64,000 bases of DNA from Brevundimonas sp. (GTDB lineage Bacteria; Pseudomonadota; Alphaproteobacteria; Caulobacterales; Caulobacteraceae): the NCBI RefSeq assembly GCF_030682035.1, contig NZ_JAUXQZ010000014.1, positions 1 through 64,000 on the forward strand, read 5' to 3'. The notes under the pieces are model-generated. The model ran no database searches. It was not told the DNA's origin and worked only from the letters and a program-made list of their open reading frames with translations. Numbering within the stretch: the stretch's first letter is position 1; each line of letters begins with the position of its first letter. Shown here piece after piece: positions 19,120 through 26,833 of the stretch. The translations under genes and the position numbers were made by a program.

Positions 19120-20033
19120 TGGACCACCACCACTTCGGGCGCGCCGCCGCGATAGACACGGACAGCGGAGGATTGACGCACGGCCGCGACCCGCCCCGAC
19201 GGACCGCCGGTGTCGGCATAGGAGCGCAGGACCAGGCTCAGCTCGCCTTCGGACTTGGCCAGGGCGAGGGCCTCGGCGTCGCTGGGACCGACTTCGAGCG
19301 TGGCGGTGGCGCCGACGACGGCCTGTTCATCGTCGCCGGCCCGGGTCGACTGGTCGATGGCCAGAACCTTGATGTTCTGCATCACGGTCGATGAAGCGTA
19401 TTTGGACCGGTCGCCTTCCTGGGCGCCGGCATTGCTCAAGTTGGTCTCCCGGGTCAGCAGGACATCGACCCGGTCGCCGGGCAGGATGAAGCCGCCCGCC
19501 GCGGTCTCGACCGTGACCCGGATGGCCATGGCCCGCATGCCGGGCTCCAGATAGGCCGCCATATAGCCGCTGTCCCCGGCGCGCACGATCTTGCGGCCGA
19601 CGATCGGTTCGCCGGCCAGGATCGGTTCACGCACCACCGAGCCGACATAGTCGGCCTTGGCGCCGCCGGTGGCCAGGTTGGTGGCAGCCCGGGTGACCGA
19701 GGCCACGGCGCCCTCGGGGCGGGCTGCGGCGGGGGCCGCGCTTGCGGCGGCATCGGCCGAGGGCAGGGGCGTCGTACCATCGGTGATAAAGGCCGGATTG
19801 ACCTCGTCGACGGGCCAGTCTTTCCAGGCCAGATCGGACTCGGTCAGCCGCTGTCCAGGCTGCAGATCCTTGGCCGCGACCAACACCTTGGCCATGGGCC
19901 GCCCCGGAACGGCGGCGGCGGCGGCGACGGCGGTCGGTGAATTCGAGGGCGATCCCATGGCGCGCACCACCAGGGCCAGACCGATGGCGGCCACGGCGGC
20001 GACGCAGATCACGATGATACGGGCGGGCTTCAT
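19116..20033 (-). CDS. cpaB: Flp pilus assembly protein CpaB
   Basis: A 305-residue periplasmic protein anchored by one N-terminal helix (IIVICVAAVAAIGLALVVRA). An SAF domain follows (VAAKDLQPGQRLTESDLAWK), then GFILPGDRVDVLLT, the hallmark of CpaB/RcpC. A Pro/Ala-rich insertion at about 105-130 separates the parts of the SAF domain. It is the first gene of the operon running leftward to tadC. A CtrA-like site lies about 80 bases upstream. Confidence 0.92.
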   Translation of the reverse strand: MKPARIIVICVAAVAAIGLALVVRAMGSPSNSPTAVAAAAAVPGRPMAKVLVAAKDLQPGQRLTESDLAWKDWPVDEVNPAFITDGTTPLPSADAAASAAPAAARPEGAVASVTRAATNLATGGAKADYVGSVVREPILAGEPIVGRKIVRAGDSGYMAAYLEPGMRAMAIRVTVETAAGGFILPGDRVDVLLTRETNLSNAGAQEGDRSKYASSTVMQNIKVLAIDQSTRAGDDEQAVVGATATLEVGPSDAEALALAKSEGELSLVLRSYADTGGPSGRVAAVRQSSAVRVYRGGAPEVVVVQ

Positions 20034-20113
20034 CGACGGTCTCCGGCAGGCTGGACCGGACCCTTAAAACGGTCCTTGCGCCCCCTGCCGTTAACGACCA
20101 TGCCGGGCGCGGG

Positions 20114-20128
20114 TTAACGACGGCCTAA
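20114..20128. promoter_or_regulatory. CtrA-like site upstream of cpaB
   Basis: TTAA, seven bases, CTAA. On the coding strand this reads TTAG-N7-TTAA, one mismatch from the CtrA consensus TTAA-N7-TTAA. CtrA activates pilA in Caulobacter. Control of this operon by CtrA is inference. Confidence 0.4.
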
Positions 20129-20146
20129 GTGTCGGACGAACCCGCG

Positions 20147-20659
20147 CTATCCTGCGATGAAGGTGGCGAGCAGCGGCGAGGCCGGATAGGCCATCAGCGC
20201 GCCGGCGGCGATGGCCACGCCATAGGGAATGTCGCCGCGGGGCTCCATCAGCTGCACCACCCATCCGGGCGCGCCCAACAGATAAGGGCGTGAATGAAAG
20301 CGCGCGAACAACAGGACCAGACAGAACAGGCCGCCCATCACGCCCGTCCACAGCAGGAACATGCCTGAGCCGGTCGCGCCCAGCCAAAGGCAGGTCGCCG
20401 CCATCAGCTTGGCGTCACCGCCGCCTATCCAGCGCAGGGCGAACATGCCCGCTCCGATCACCAGCGCCAGGGCCGCGACCCCGATGTTGGCGGCCACCGT
20501 CATGGGATCGAGACCCACGGTCAGGGCGGCGGGGAAGAAGGCGAGGATCAGAAGGCCGGAGATCCAGTTCGGGATCTTCATCGACGTCAGGTCCTTGAGG
20601 CCCGCGACGATGGCGAGCGCCGGCATGACGCCGAGAAGGATCAGAGTGACGGTGTCCAT
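20147..20659 (-). CDS. cpaA: Prepilin peptidase CpaA/TadV
   Basis: A 170-residue membrane aspartyl protease that cleaves the PilA leader. The catalytic Asp motifs are visible in AGLKDLTSMKIPNW (about residue 22) and GGGDAKLMAATCLW (the GxGD motif). Five to six membrane segments are predicted. The ATG (MDTVTLILL) was chosen because upstream sequence in the frame is promoter-like. It lies between pilA and cpaB on the same strand and has its own upstream gap. Confidence 0.92.
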   Translation of the reverse strand: MDTVTLILLGVMPALAIVAGLKDLTSMKIPNWISGLLILAFFPAALTVGLDPMTVAANIGVAALALVIGAGMFALRWIGGGDAKLMAATCLWLGATGSGMFLLWTGVMGGLFCLVLLFARFHSRPYLLGAPGWVVQLMEPRGDIPYGVAIAAGALMAYPASPLLATFIAG

Positions 20660-20721
20660 TCCCCCTTGTGGGTCACCGACGGTTAAAGTCGGGTTGCCAT
20701 ACAGGGCGCGATACAAGCGAA

Positions 20722-20750
20722 AGAGGCCGAAGTGTTTCGCTCCGGCCTCT
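20722..20750 (-). terminator. Hairpin after pilA copy 1
   Basis: AGAGGCCG pairs with CGGCCTCT across a 13-base loop. It lies 27 bases beyond the pilA stop and is followed on the minus strand by a T-rich stretch (TTTCGCTTGT). It is probably an attenuating terminator between pilA and cpaA. Confidence 0.55.
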
Positions 20751-20776
20751 CGCGGGTTTCAGGACTTTCGTCGCGG

Positions 20777-20956
20777 TCAGGCGCCGGCGGTGCCGCCCAT
20801 GCCGGTGACGACGTCATTGAACTTGGTCTTGATGGTGGAGCCGAGGGCCGTCACGGCCGAGATGATGACGACGGCGATGAGCGCAGCGATCAGGCCGTAC
20901 TCAATGGCCGTGGCGCCCGACTCGTCGGACATGAATTTCGATACGAACCTGGTCAT
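20777..20956 (-). CDS. pilA: Flp major pilin, copy 1
   Basis: A 59-residue type IVb (Flp) pilin. The basic leader MTRFVSKFMSDESG precedes the cleavage motif GATAIEYGLIAALIAVVII, with the invariant Glu and Tyr of the Flp motif, and a hydrophobic helix. The tail ends TKFNDVVTGMGGTAGA. It differs from the other two copies only at Arg3 and at one residue near the end (Asn-Asp instead of Asn-Ala). The short reading frame starts at an ATG with an upstream GGAGG-like site. Confidence 0.93.
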   Translation of the reverse strand: MTRFVSKFMSDESGATAIEYGLIAALIAVVIISAVTALGSTIKTKFNDVVTGMGGTAGA

Positions 20957-21121
20957 TGGGTTTTCCCTCCTGAGGGGTTGCTGGCGACGGGCGGGGGAGC
21001 CGGTCGCCCGTCTGACCCCCTGAACTTCCGCACCCTGCCGCGCCTGGGTTAAGTCCCGGCGCACAAAACTGCTTACCCCGGCCTTGACCATAAAAAGGGG
21101 ATCCGGCCCGCCGGAATAGCA

Positions 21122-21153
21122 GAGGGGCCGGAGCGTTTCCGCTCCGGCCCCTC
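21122..21153 (-). terminator. Hairpin after pilA copy 2
   Basis: A 14-bp perfect stem (GAGGGGCCGGAGCG / CGCTCCGGCCCCTC) closes a TTTC loop, 25 bases beyond the pilA stop. No clear T-run follows. The sequence is nearly identical to the hairpin at 21570-21599. Confidence 0.6.
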
Positions 21154-21178
21154 GCCGGTTTCAGGACTTTCGCCGCGG

Positions 21179-21358
21179 TCAGGCGCCGGCGGTGCCGCCC
21201 ATGCCGGTGACGACGGCGTTGAACTTGGTCTTGATGGTCGAACCCAGGGCCGTCACGGCCGAGATGATGACGACGGCGATGAGCGCAGCGATCAGGCCAT
21301 ACTCGATGGCCGTGGCGCCCGACTCGTCGGACATGAATTTCGAAACGAACTTGGTCAT
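21179..21358 (-). CDS. pilA: Flp major pilin, copy 2
   Basis: A 59-residue pilin with the same layout as copy 1: basic leader, cleavage site before ATAIEYGLIAALIAVV, then helix and Gly-rich tail (FNAVVTGMGGTAGA). Its protein is identical to copy 3, and the DNA is also nearly identical, pointing to recent tandem duplication or gene conversion. It is processed by CpaA and assembled by the Cpa machinery next door. A GGTTAAAGTC sequence lies upstream, as it does before cpaA. Confidence 0.93.
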   Translation of the reverse strand: MTKFVSKFMSDESGATAIEYGLIAALIAVVIISAVTALGSTIKTKFNAVVTGMGGTAGA

Positions 21359-21569
21359 TGGATTTTCCTTTGGATGGAATGAAGCGAGCTATTGAAACGG
21401 GGGGAGCCGGTAGCCCGCTTGACCCCCAAACGCAGGACTGTTTTCGCCGATAACGGTTAAAGTCACGTGGGCGGGCGTGGTTACTTGGATATTTACTCTA
21501 AAAAGTTTTCATGTTGCAGACCCGCAGGTTTCCGGAGGCAGGCGACGATCGACGGCGCGGCCAAGGTAA

Positions 21570-21599
21570 AGGGGCCGGAGCGTTTCCGCTCCGGCCCCT
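21570..21599 (-). terminator. Hairpin after pilA copy 3
   Basis: A 13-bp stem AGGGGCCGGAGCG / CGCTCCGGCCCCT closes a TTTC loop and is followed on the minus strand by TTTACCTT. It is the same element as at 21122-21153, so it was duplicated together with the pilin gene. Confidence 0.65.
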
Positions 21600-21626
21600 C
21601 GCCGGTTTCAGGACTGTCGTCGGCGA

Positions 21627-21806
21627 TCAGGCGCCGGCGGTGCCGCCCATGCCGGTGACGACGGCGTTGAACTTGGTCTTGATGGTCGAACCCAGGGCCG
21701 TCACGGCCGAGATGATGACGACGGCGATGAGCGCAGCGATCAGGCCGTATTCAATGGCCGTGGCGCCCGACTCGTCGGACATGAATTTCGAAACGAATTT
21801 GGTCAT
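21627..21806 (-). CDS. pilA: Flp major pilin, copy 3
   Basis: A 59-residue pilin identical in protein sequence to copy 2. It is the first of the three leftward pilin genes. It faces a divergent pilus-related unit across a 267-base region that holds a CtrA-like site. Three tandem pilA genes with separate hairpins suggest that each is transcribed as its own short message, boosting the pilin dose. Confidence 0.93.
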   Translation of the reverse strand: MTKFVSKFMSDESGATAIEYGLIAALIAVVIISAVTALGSTIKTKFNAVVTGMGGTAGA

Positions 21807-21911
21807 GACTGAAATCCTTCTGTGTTTAAGCGAGCGATCGTTGACACCAACAGGGTCATCGGCTTGTGCCCGCTTGACCCCCTCTTGCACGATCAGCCTG
21901 CGCCTCGCGGA

Positions 21912-21926
21912 TTAAGGGCGAGTAAA
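21912..21926. promoter_or_regulatory. CtrA-like site in the pilA divergent promoter region
   Basis: TTAA, seven bases (GGGCGAG), TAAA: two mismatches from the consensus TTAA-N7-TTAA. It lies about 106 bases upstream of pilA copy 3 and about 150 bases upstream of the rightward gene at 22074. CtrA control of pilA is established in Caulobacter; here it is inference. Confidence 0.35.
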
Positions 21927-22073
21927 ACAACGATACGTCAGCACGATTTCTTTATTGACGTCGCGTTTACTATGATTTTGGGCGTGATTGCATGATTTCA
22001 GACTTTCTTGAGGTTTGGAGGGCAGTGTCTGGAGACGCTCACGCGCGCGCCCCGTTCACTGGAAGTCGACGCC

Positions 22074-22493
22074 ATGACCCGATCCGCCTCCCCCGCCCGC
22101 CTTGCCGCTGTCCTGGTCTCTTCTGCCCTCCTGCTCGCGCCTTCCATCGGAACGGCCCAGTCGGGCAGCATGAACGTCGAGATCGATCAGACCCAGCGGG
22201 TCCAGCTGCGTGGACAAGCCGGTTCGGTCATCGTGGGCAATCCCGCCATCGCCGACGTGACGGTGGTGGACGCCAACACCCTCTACATCACCGGCAAGGG
22301 CAATGGGGTTACTGAAATCGTGGCGGTCGATACGATCGGTCGCACGGTGTTCCAGAGCCAGATTGTCGTCACCGACGGCGCCGGTTCAGGACGGGTCCGG
22401 GTCTGGCGCGGCGGCCAGGCCACCGAGATGGCCTGCGCCTCGTCCTGCTCACCCTCGCTGCGCGGGACCAGCGGCGCCGCGCCGACCCCCTGA
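22074..22493 (+). CDS. Secreted pilus-assembly N-domain protein (CpaC-like)
   Basis: A 139-residue protein with a signal peptide (LAAVLVSSALLLAPSIGTAQS). A single domain follows: VQLRGQAGSVIVGNPAIADV, then TVVDANTLYITGKGNGVTEI. This matches the N-domain of pilus secretins ('pilus formation protein N-terminal'). It lacks any secretin core and ends in a Cys/Ser/Pro-rich tail. It opens the rightward unit with the two TadE-like genes, so it probably assists pilus passage through the periplasm. Confidence 0.8.
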   Translation: MTRSASPARLAAVLVSSALLLAPSIGTAQSGSMNVEIDQTQRVQLRGQAGSVIVGNPAIADVTVVDANTLYITGKGNGVTEIVAVDTIGRTVFQSQIVVTDGAGSGRVRVWRGGQATEMACASSCSPSLRGTSGAAPTP

Positions 22494-22505
22494 GGAATCG
22501 GACCG

Positions 22506-23060
22506 GTGTCTCTCCGCTCCACTCATCAGCCACGAAAACGGTTTCGCGCGCGCTTCGCCCGCGGCCTGATCCGATCGACCGACGGCTCGGCCGCCGTCGA
22601 GTTCGGCATGGTCGCCCTGCCCTTCATCCTGTTGGTGTTCGCCATCCTGGAGCTCGGCATTGTCTTCGTGACCGATTCCATTCTGGAGAACGCCACCATC
22701 GAGACCGGACGACTGGTTCGAACCGGCCGGGCCAGCGCCCAGTCCATGACAGCGGCCACGTTCAAGACGTCGCTGTGCGGCCGGATGAGCATCTTCGCCG
22801 CCGATTGCAACAGCCGCGCCACCGTCGATGTGCGGGTCATTCCGCAGTTCGCCACCACCCCGCCCGATCCCATGGCCGGCGGCACGTTCAATAATGGGGT
22901 CCTGACCTACAGCAATGGTCTTCCGGGCGACCTGATCCTGGTGCGGGTCTGGTACCGCCAGCCGCTGCTGACGACCTTCCTGGCCCAGGGCCTGTCGCGC
23001 ATGAACGACGGCGCCGCCATGCTGACCGCGACCACCGCCTTCCGGAATGAACCGGCATGA
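22506..23060 (+). CDS. tadE: TadE-family pseudopilin
   Basis: A 184-residue protein starting at GTG. After a basic N-terminus the TadE motif appears: DGSAAVEFGMVALPFILLVF, with the conserved Glu at +5 of the processing site and a long hydrophobic helix. Two Cys residues (SLCGRM and AADCNS) lie in the periplasmic part. TadE proteins are minor pseudopilins cut by the prepilin peptidase. It is 12 bases after the N-domain gene and overlaps the next gene by four bases. Confidence 0.88.
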   Translation: MSLRSTHQPRKRFRARFARGLIRSTDGSAAVEFGMVALPFILLVFAILELGIVFVTDSILENATIETGRLVRTGRASAQSMTAATFKTSLCGRMSIFAADCNSRATVDVRVIPQFATTPPDPMAGGTFNNGVLTYSNGLPGDLILVRVWYRQPLLTTFLAQGLSRMNDGAAMLTATTAFRNEPA

Positions 23061-23593
23061 TGCGGCGCGGCGTATTCTCGCGGCTCGGTCGCGACGAGCG
23101 GGGCGTCTCGGCCGTCGAGTTCGCCCTGCTCGCGCCCGTGCTGATCGCCTTCTATTTCGGCATGGCCGAGTTCTGTCAGGGCTTCATGGCCCAGAAGCGG
23201 ATGGGTCACGTCTCGGCCATGGTCGCTGACCTGGTGGCCCAGGAGGATTCAGTCGCGACAGCGAATCTGGACGATATCTTCGCCATCGGCGGCCTGATCA
23301 TGAAGCCGTTCTCCACCGTCGCGTTGAAACAGCGGGTCAGCAGCGTAACCCGCACCTTGGGTGTCGCCAGGGTCGACTGGAGCCGCGGTGACGGCATGAC
23401 CGCCCGGGTGGTCAACTCCACCATCACCCTGCCGACCGATCTGATCTCCGACGGCGAGAGCATCATCGTGTCGGAAGCGACCTATGACTACGATTCTCCG
23501 ATCGACTATTTCATGCCCGGCATCACCCGGTTCTCGCACATCTATTATCTGCGGCCGCGGACGGTGGACAAAATCCTCTGTTCGAACTGCTAG
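23057..23593 (+). CDS. TadE/TadF-family pseudopilin
   Basis: A 178-residue paralogue of its neighbour. ERGVSAVEFALLAPVLIAFY contains the cleavage motif and helix, and the mature part ends in a short Cys-containing tail (KILCSNC). It is translationally coupled (ATGA) to the tadE gene, and together they are probably the minor pilins of the Flp pilus. The gene is followed at once by a strong hairpin. Confidence 0.85.
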   Translation: MMRRGVFSRLGRDERGVSAVEFALLAPVLIAFYFGMAEFCQGFMAQKRMGHVSAMVADLVAQEDSVATANLDDIFAIGGLIMKPFSTVALKQRVSSVTRTLGVARVDWSRGDGMTARVVNSTITLPTDLISDGESIIVSEATYDYDSPIDYFMPGITRFSHIYYLRPRTVDKILCSNC

Positions 23594-23594
23594 C

Positions 23595-23641
23595 GCGAAA
23601 TCGGCCTTGGTGGACGCAGTCCATCAAGGCTCAGATTTCGC
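23595..23641 (+). terminator. Terminator hairpin between tadF-like gene and pabB
   Basis: GCGAAATC and GATTTCGC form the base. GCCTTG/CAAGGC and TGGAC/GTCCA form inner stems. It lies directly after the stop at 23593 and overlaps the last codons of the convergent pabB, so it can end transcription from both sides. Confidence 0.6.
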
Positions 23642-24956
23642 TCCAGCATAACTCTGGCCCCGTCAGCGCTTCCCTTAGCGCCCTGATCTTGGCTGTAGTC
23701 TCCGCCAGTTCGGCGTCCGGATCGCTGTCCGCCACGATGCCGGCGCCGGCCAGTGTGCGAAAACGCCACCCGCCCTCCATCCGCTCGAACGAGGCCGTCC
23801 GGATCAGCACCGAGGCCGTCAATCGGCCGTCGTCCTCGATATGGAACAGGCTGCCGCACCAGGGCCCGCGCGGCGGCTCGTGCCCGGCGATGACCTTCAT
23901 GGCCTGATGCTTGGGCGCGCCGGTGATGGAGCCGGGCGGGAAGGTCGCCTCCAGCAGCTCCGCCGGTCCGATCCCGGCGCGGGCCAGACCCGTGACCGTC
24001 GAAACCAGATGATGGACGGTCGGATGGCTCTCAACCTCGAACAGCGCAGCCACGGAAACCGAGCCGGACTGCGCAACGCGCGACAGGTCGTTGCGCATCA
24101 GATCGACGATCATCAGGTTCTCGGCCCGGTCCTTGGCGCTGGCGCTGAGCTCAACAGCCAGGGCGGCGTCGCGGGCCGGATCGGCGTCGCGCGGGCGGGT
24201 GCCCTTGATCGGCCGGGTCTCGATGCGGCGGCTGTGCGGATCGAAGGTCAGGAACAGTTCGGGCGAGTTGGACACGACGGCGCGATCGCCCAGTCGCCAG
24301 AAGGCGCCATAGGCCGCGGCCCGCTCCGCCAGCCGAAGCATGACATCGAAGGGGTCCGCGCCGGGCTTCAGCCCACCGGACCAGGCCCTCGCGATATTGG
24401 CCTGGTAGAGATGGCCTGCCGCGATCCGGTCCACGACATCGGCGACCGCGGCGAGATAGGCCTCCGGCGACGCTTCGGCGACGAAGTCATCGGCGGGGGG
24501 CGGCGGACAGGTCGGGTCGACGACAGAGACCAGCCAGCTCTCCGCGCGGTCGGCCGCGGCTGTCGCGTCGTCCGGATCATCTCCCCGGCCGAAGACCCGC
24601 ACCCGGCGTTCCTGATGATCGAAGGCCAGCATGGCCGGATAGCGGGCCAGCATCAGGTCGGGCCAGACCGGATCGCGCGGGCCGGTCGCAACGCGGGCTC
24701 CGGCGTCATAGGCCAGCAGGCCGATCACGCCCGCGGCGAAGTCGGGGCTCCGCAACAGGTCCAGCGACCCACCGGCCCCCGTGGTCCCGACATGGACAAG
24801 GTCCGGTTCAGCGGCGACGAAAGACCAGCGGCCCAGGACGCCGCCGTCGGACAACAGGGCCAGCGGCCCGTCCAGATGGCGAAGGCCTGCGGCGACCACC
24901 AGCGGATCGCGCCACGCCCGCTCGCGGACCTCGACGGATCGCGCCCGCCCGGTCAC
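23631..24956 (-). CDS. pabB: Aminodeoxychorismate synthase component I
   Basis: Makes 4-amino-4-deoxychorismate from chorismate for folate synthesis, with a PabA glutaminase partner that is not in the window. The 441-residue protein has the chorismate-binding core with GHLYQANIAR, SNSPELFLTFDP, and the PIKGT motif (about 249-253) whose Lys marks PabB rather than TrpE. ENLMIVDLMRNDLSRVA and FPPGSITGAPKHQAM complete the active site. It starts at GTG, overlapping the phosphatase stop by four bases. Confidence 0.92.
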   Translation of the reverse strand: MTGRARSVEVRERAWRDPLVVAAGLRHLDGPLALLSDGGVLGRWSFVAAEPDLVHVGTTGAGGSLDLLRSPDFAAGVIGLLAYDAGARVATGPRDPVWPDLMLARYPAMLAFDHQERRVRVFGRGDDPDDATAAADRAESWLVSVVDPTCPPPPADDFVAEASPEAYLAAVADVVDRIAAGHLYQANIARAWSGGLKPGADPFDVMLRLAERAAAYGAFWRLGDRAVVSNSPELFLTFDPHSRRIETRPIKGTRPRDADPARDAALAVELSASAKDRAENLMIVDLMRNDLSRVAQSGSVSVAALFEVESHPTVHHLVSTVTGLARAGIGPAELLEATFPPGSITGAPKHQAMKVIAGHEPPRGPWCGSLFHIEDDGRLTASVLIRTASFERMEGGWRFRTLAGAGIVADSDPDAELAETTAKIRALREALTGPELCWSEI

Positions 24957-25732
24957 GCCGCCAGCCGCGCGCCGATCCGGTCGCGCAGGGCCGGATCGAC
25001 CCCGAGCGCCTGCTCCAGATAGGCGTCGGTCGATCCGTGAAGGGCTGCGATCTCGGTCAGGGCGGTGTCCAGATAGACGGCCTCGACCCCCAGGAAGGCG
25101 ACCACGGCGTCATGGGAAGCGGCCCGGCCGGTCTGCGCCTCAAGCTGGCGGGCGATGCCCGGCGCACGACCTTCCAGATCGACGGCGGTGTTGGTCAGCA
25201 GATAGTCCGCGACCATGTCGTCGTGATGCACCCCCAGCAGATGATGGGTCAGGGCGGCCAGCAGGCCAGTGCGGTCCTTGCCGGCGGCGCAGTGGATCAA
25301 CACCGGACCGTTCGTCTCGCCGAGGGCGCGGAAATATCGCGCGAACAGCTCAAGGTGCGACGGCTCGAAGGCCAATCGCCGGTAGGTGTCGGTCATGAAG
25401 CGCCGGCCCGAGTCCGGGGTCAGGTCGGCGGTCCGCAGGAAGGTCAGGTGCGGCGCTTCGCCGCCGTCGTCATGGGCGCTCTCGATCACCGCGCCGCTGA
25501 AACCCGGAGGCCGTTTGGAGGGCTGGTGGCGGCGCTCCGACGGCCGGCGCAGATCAACCACCGTGGCGATGCCCAGGGCGCCGAGCCGGTCCAGATCGGC
25601 CTCGCTGGCCCAGGCCTGATGGCCGGACCGGAACAGCCGGCCGGGGGCGACCCGTCGTCCGGCCGCCGTGGCGTAGTCGCCGTAGTCGCGGAAATTGTCG
25701 AGAGCGTCGAAACGGTGGATGCGGCCGGTCAT
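24953..25732 (-). CDS. IphP-type tyrosine/serine phosphatase
   Basis: A 259-residue phosphatase of the Y_phosphatase3 family. The active-site loop HCAAGKDRTG has the Cys at about 148 and the Arg at 154 (CX5R). NFRDYGDYATAAGRRV and GRLFRSGHQA near the N-terminus are family hallmarks. No signal peptide is seen, so it is cytoplasmic. Some relatives act on phosphoinositides or phosphotyrosine; the substrate here is unknown. It is coupled to pabB, though no functional link is evident. Confidence 0.88.
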   Translation of the reverse strand: MTGRIHRFDALDNFRDYGDYATAAGRRVAPGRLFRSGHQAWASEADLDRLGALGIATVVDLRRPSERRHQPSKRPPGFSGAVIESAHDDGGEAPHLTFLRTADLTPDSGRRFMTDTYRRLAFEPSHLELFARYFRALGETNGPVLIHCAAGKDRTGLLAALTHHLLGVHHDDMVADYLLTNTAVDLEGRAPGIARQLEAQTGRAASHDAVVAFLGVEAVYLDTALTEIAALHGSTDAYLEQALGVDPALRDRIGARLAA

Positions 25733-25778
25733 TCGCCCTGTCTAGACGACCCTCCCGATACGAACCACCACCCTGCGG

Positions 25779-26081
25779 CTACGCCTTGCCGACGAGGCCC
25801 TGCATGGCGTCGAGATAGGCGACGAAGGCCTTGCGGCCGACCGGCGTCATCGCGGCCTCGGTCAGGGGTTTGCGACCCTCGAACCGTTTGCTCACGGCCA
25901 CGAAGCCGGCGTCCTCCAGCTTGCGCAGATGGACCGACAGATTGCCGTCCGTGGTCTGCAGCCGCGCCTTCAGGGTGTTGAAGTCCGCGCTTTCGACGCC
26001 GGACAACACGGCCATGATCCCCAGACGCACCCTGCCGTGGATGACCTCGTCGATGCGGTTGATGTCGAACTCGCCCGTCAT
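25779..26081 (-). CDS. Winged-helix transcriptional regulator
   Basis: A 100-residue one-domain regulator: VRLGIMAVLSGVESADFNTL, then the recognition helix region TTDGNLSVHLRKLEDAGFV and a wing with KRFEGRKPLT. This matches the small wHTH proteins often encoded beside a membrane partner. It follows the membrane-protein gene by four bases. A CTTTG-N5-CAAAG palindrome upstream of the pair is its likely operator. Confidence 0.8.
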   Translation of the reverse strand: MTGEFDINRIDEVIHGRVRLGIMAVLSGVESADFNTLKARLQTTDGNLSVHLRKLEDAGFVAVSKRFEGRKPLTEAAMTPVGRKAFVAYLDAMQGLVGKA

Positions 26082-26085
26082 GCGA

Positions 26086-26709
26086 TCAGGCCCGCGCCTG
26101 CCGCATCAGCAGGAAGCCGGGCAGGGCCATCAGCAGGAACAGGGCGCCGGCATAGGCCAGATACTGCGCATCCAGACCGGTCAGGCTGGCCAGAAGCGGC
26201 GCTGCCGCGAAGGAGCCGATGGCAAGGCCCCACAGCATCCGGCTGCGATACATGGCCGCGGTGACCGCCCAGCCGATGCCGTAGAAGACCATGATCACCG
26301 ATATCCCGAGCGACATGGCGAGCAGGCCGCCCTCCGCCCCTGTACGCCAACCCACCGCCGCCATCGAAAGAAACAGGGCGAAAATGCCCCAGCCCAGGGC
26401 GCTCCAGACGGTTCCGCTGGCGCGGTTGCCGGCGGTCATGACGCCGCGCTCGCGCTTGAGGCGGGAGAGGATGACGAAGAGGGTGAGCAGAAACAGGCCG
26501 GTGGCCGCCAGCCAGCCGATGCCGATCGCCAGACCGCTGGCGGGAAAGACTCCGCTGATCTGGGTCCAGTGGAACAGGCTGGCCGCGCCGTAGATCAGGC
26601 CGGCGCTCATCAGGATGGAGGCGCCTTGCATCGGCGCCTGGGCGCCCTCTTCGGCGAGGCGCCGCATCCAGGCGATGTCGGCGGCGGGGTCTTCGGTGTT
26701 ATCGGTCAT
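26086..26709 (-). CDS. Multi-pass membrane protein paired with wHTH regulator
   Basis: A 207-residue protein with a hydrophilic start (MTDNTEDPAADIAWMRRLAEEGAQ) and about six membrane helices. I recognise no transport motif. Gene pairs of a wHTH regulator and a membrane protein of this size are frequent in Caulobacterales and Sphingomonadales, and the membrane partner may control regulator activity. The ATG start is supported by the operator-like sequence 40-55 bases upstream. Confidence 0.65.
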   Translation of the reverse strand: MTDNTEDPAADIAWMRRLAEEGAQAPMQGASILMSAGLIYGAASLFHWTQISGVFPASGLAIGIGWLAATGLFLLTLFVILSRLKRERGVMTAGNRASGTVWSALGWGIFALFLSMAAVGWRTGAEGGLLAMSLGISVIMVFYGIGWAVTAAMYRSRMLWGLAIGSFAAAPLLASLTGLDAQYLAYAGALFLLMALPGFLLMRQARA

Positions 26710-26749
26710 GGGGTGGGTCTCCGTATGCAGCCCCCTTATGCCACAATTA

Positions 26750-26764
26750 CTTTGTAATGCAAAG
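26750..26764. promoter_or_regulatory. CTTTG-N5-CAAAG palindrome
   Basis: CTTTGTAATGCAAAG lies about 41 bases upstream of the membrane-protein start, in an AT-rich promoter patch. It is a likely binding site of the wHTH regulator encoded second in the operon (autoregulation, inferred). Confidence 0.4.
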
Positions 26765-26833
26765 CACTTGGTTCCTTGCATTTCAGCCGCGCGACGCCCT
26801 TGCCTGGTTCGCCGCTCCGGGACACAAGCGCTC

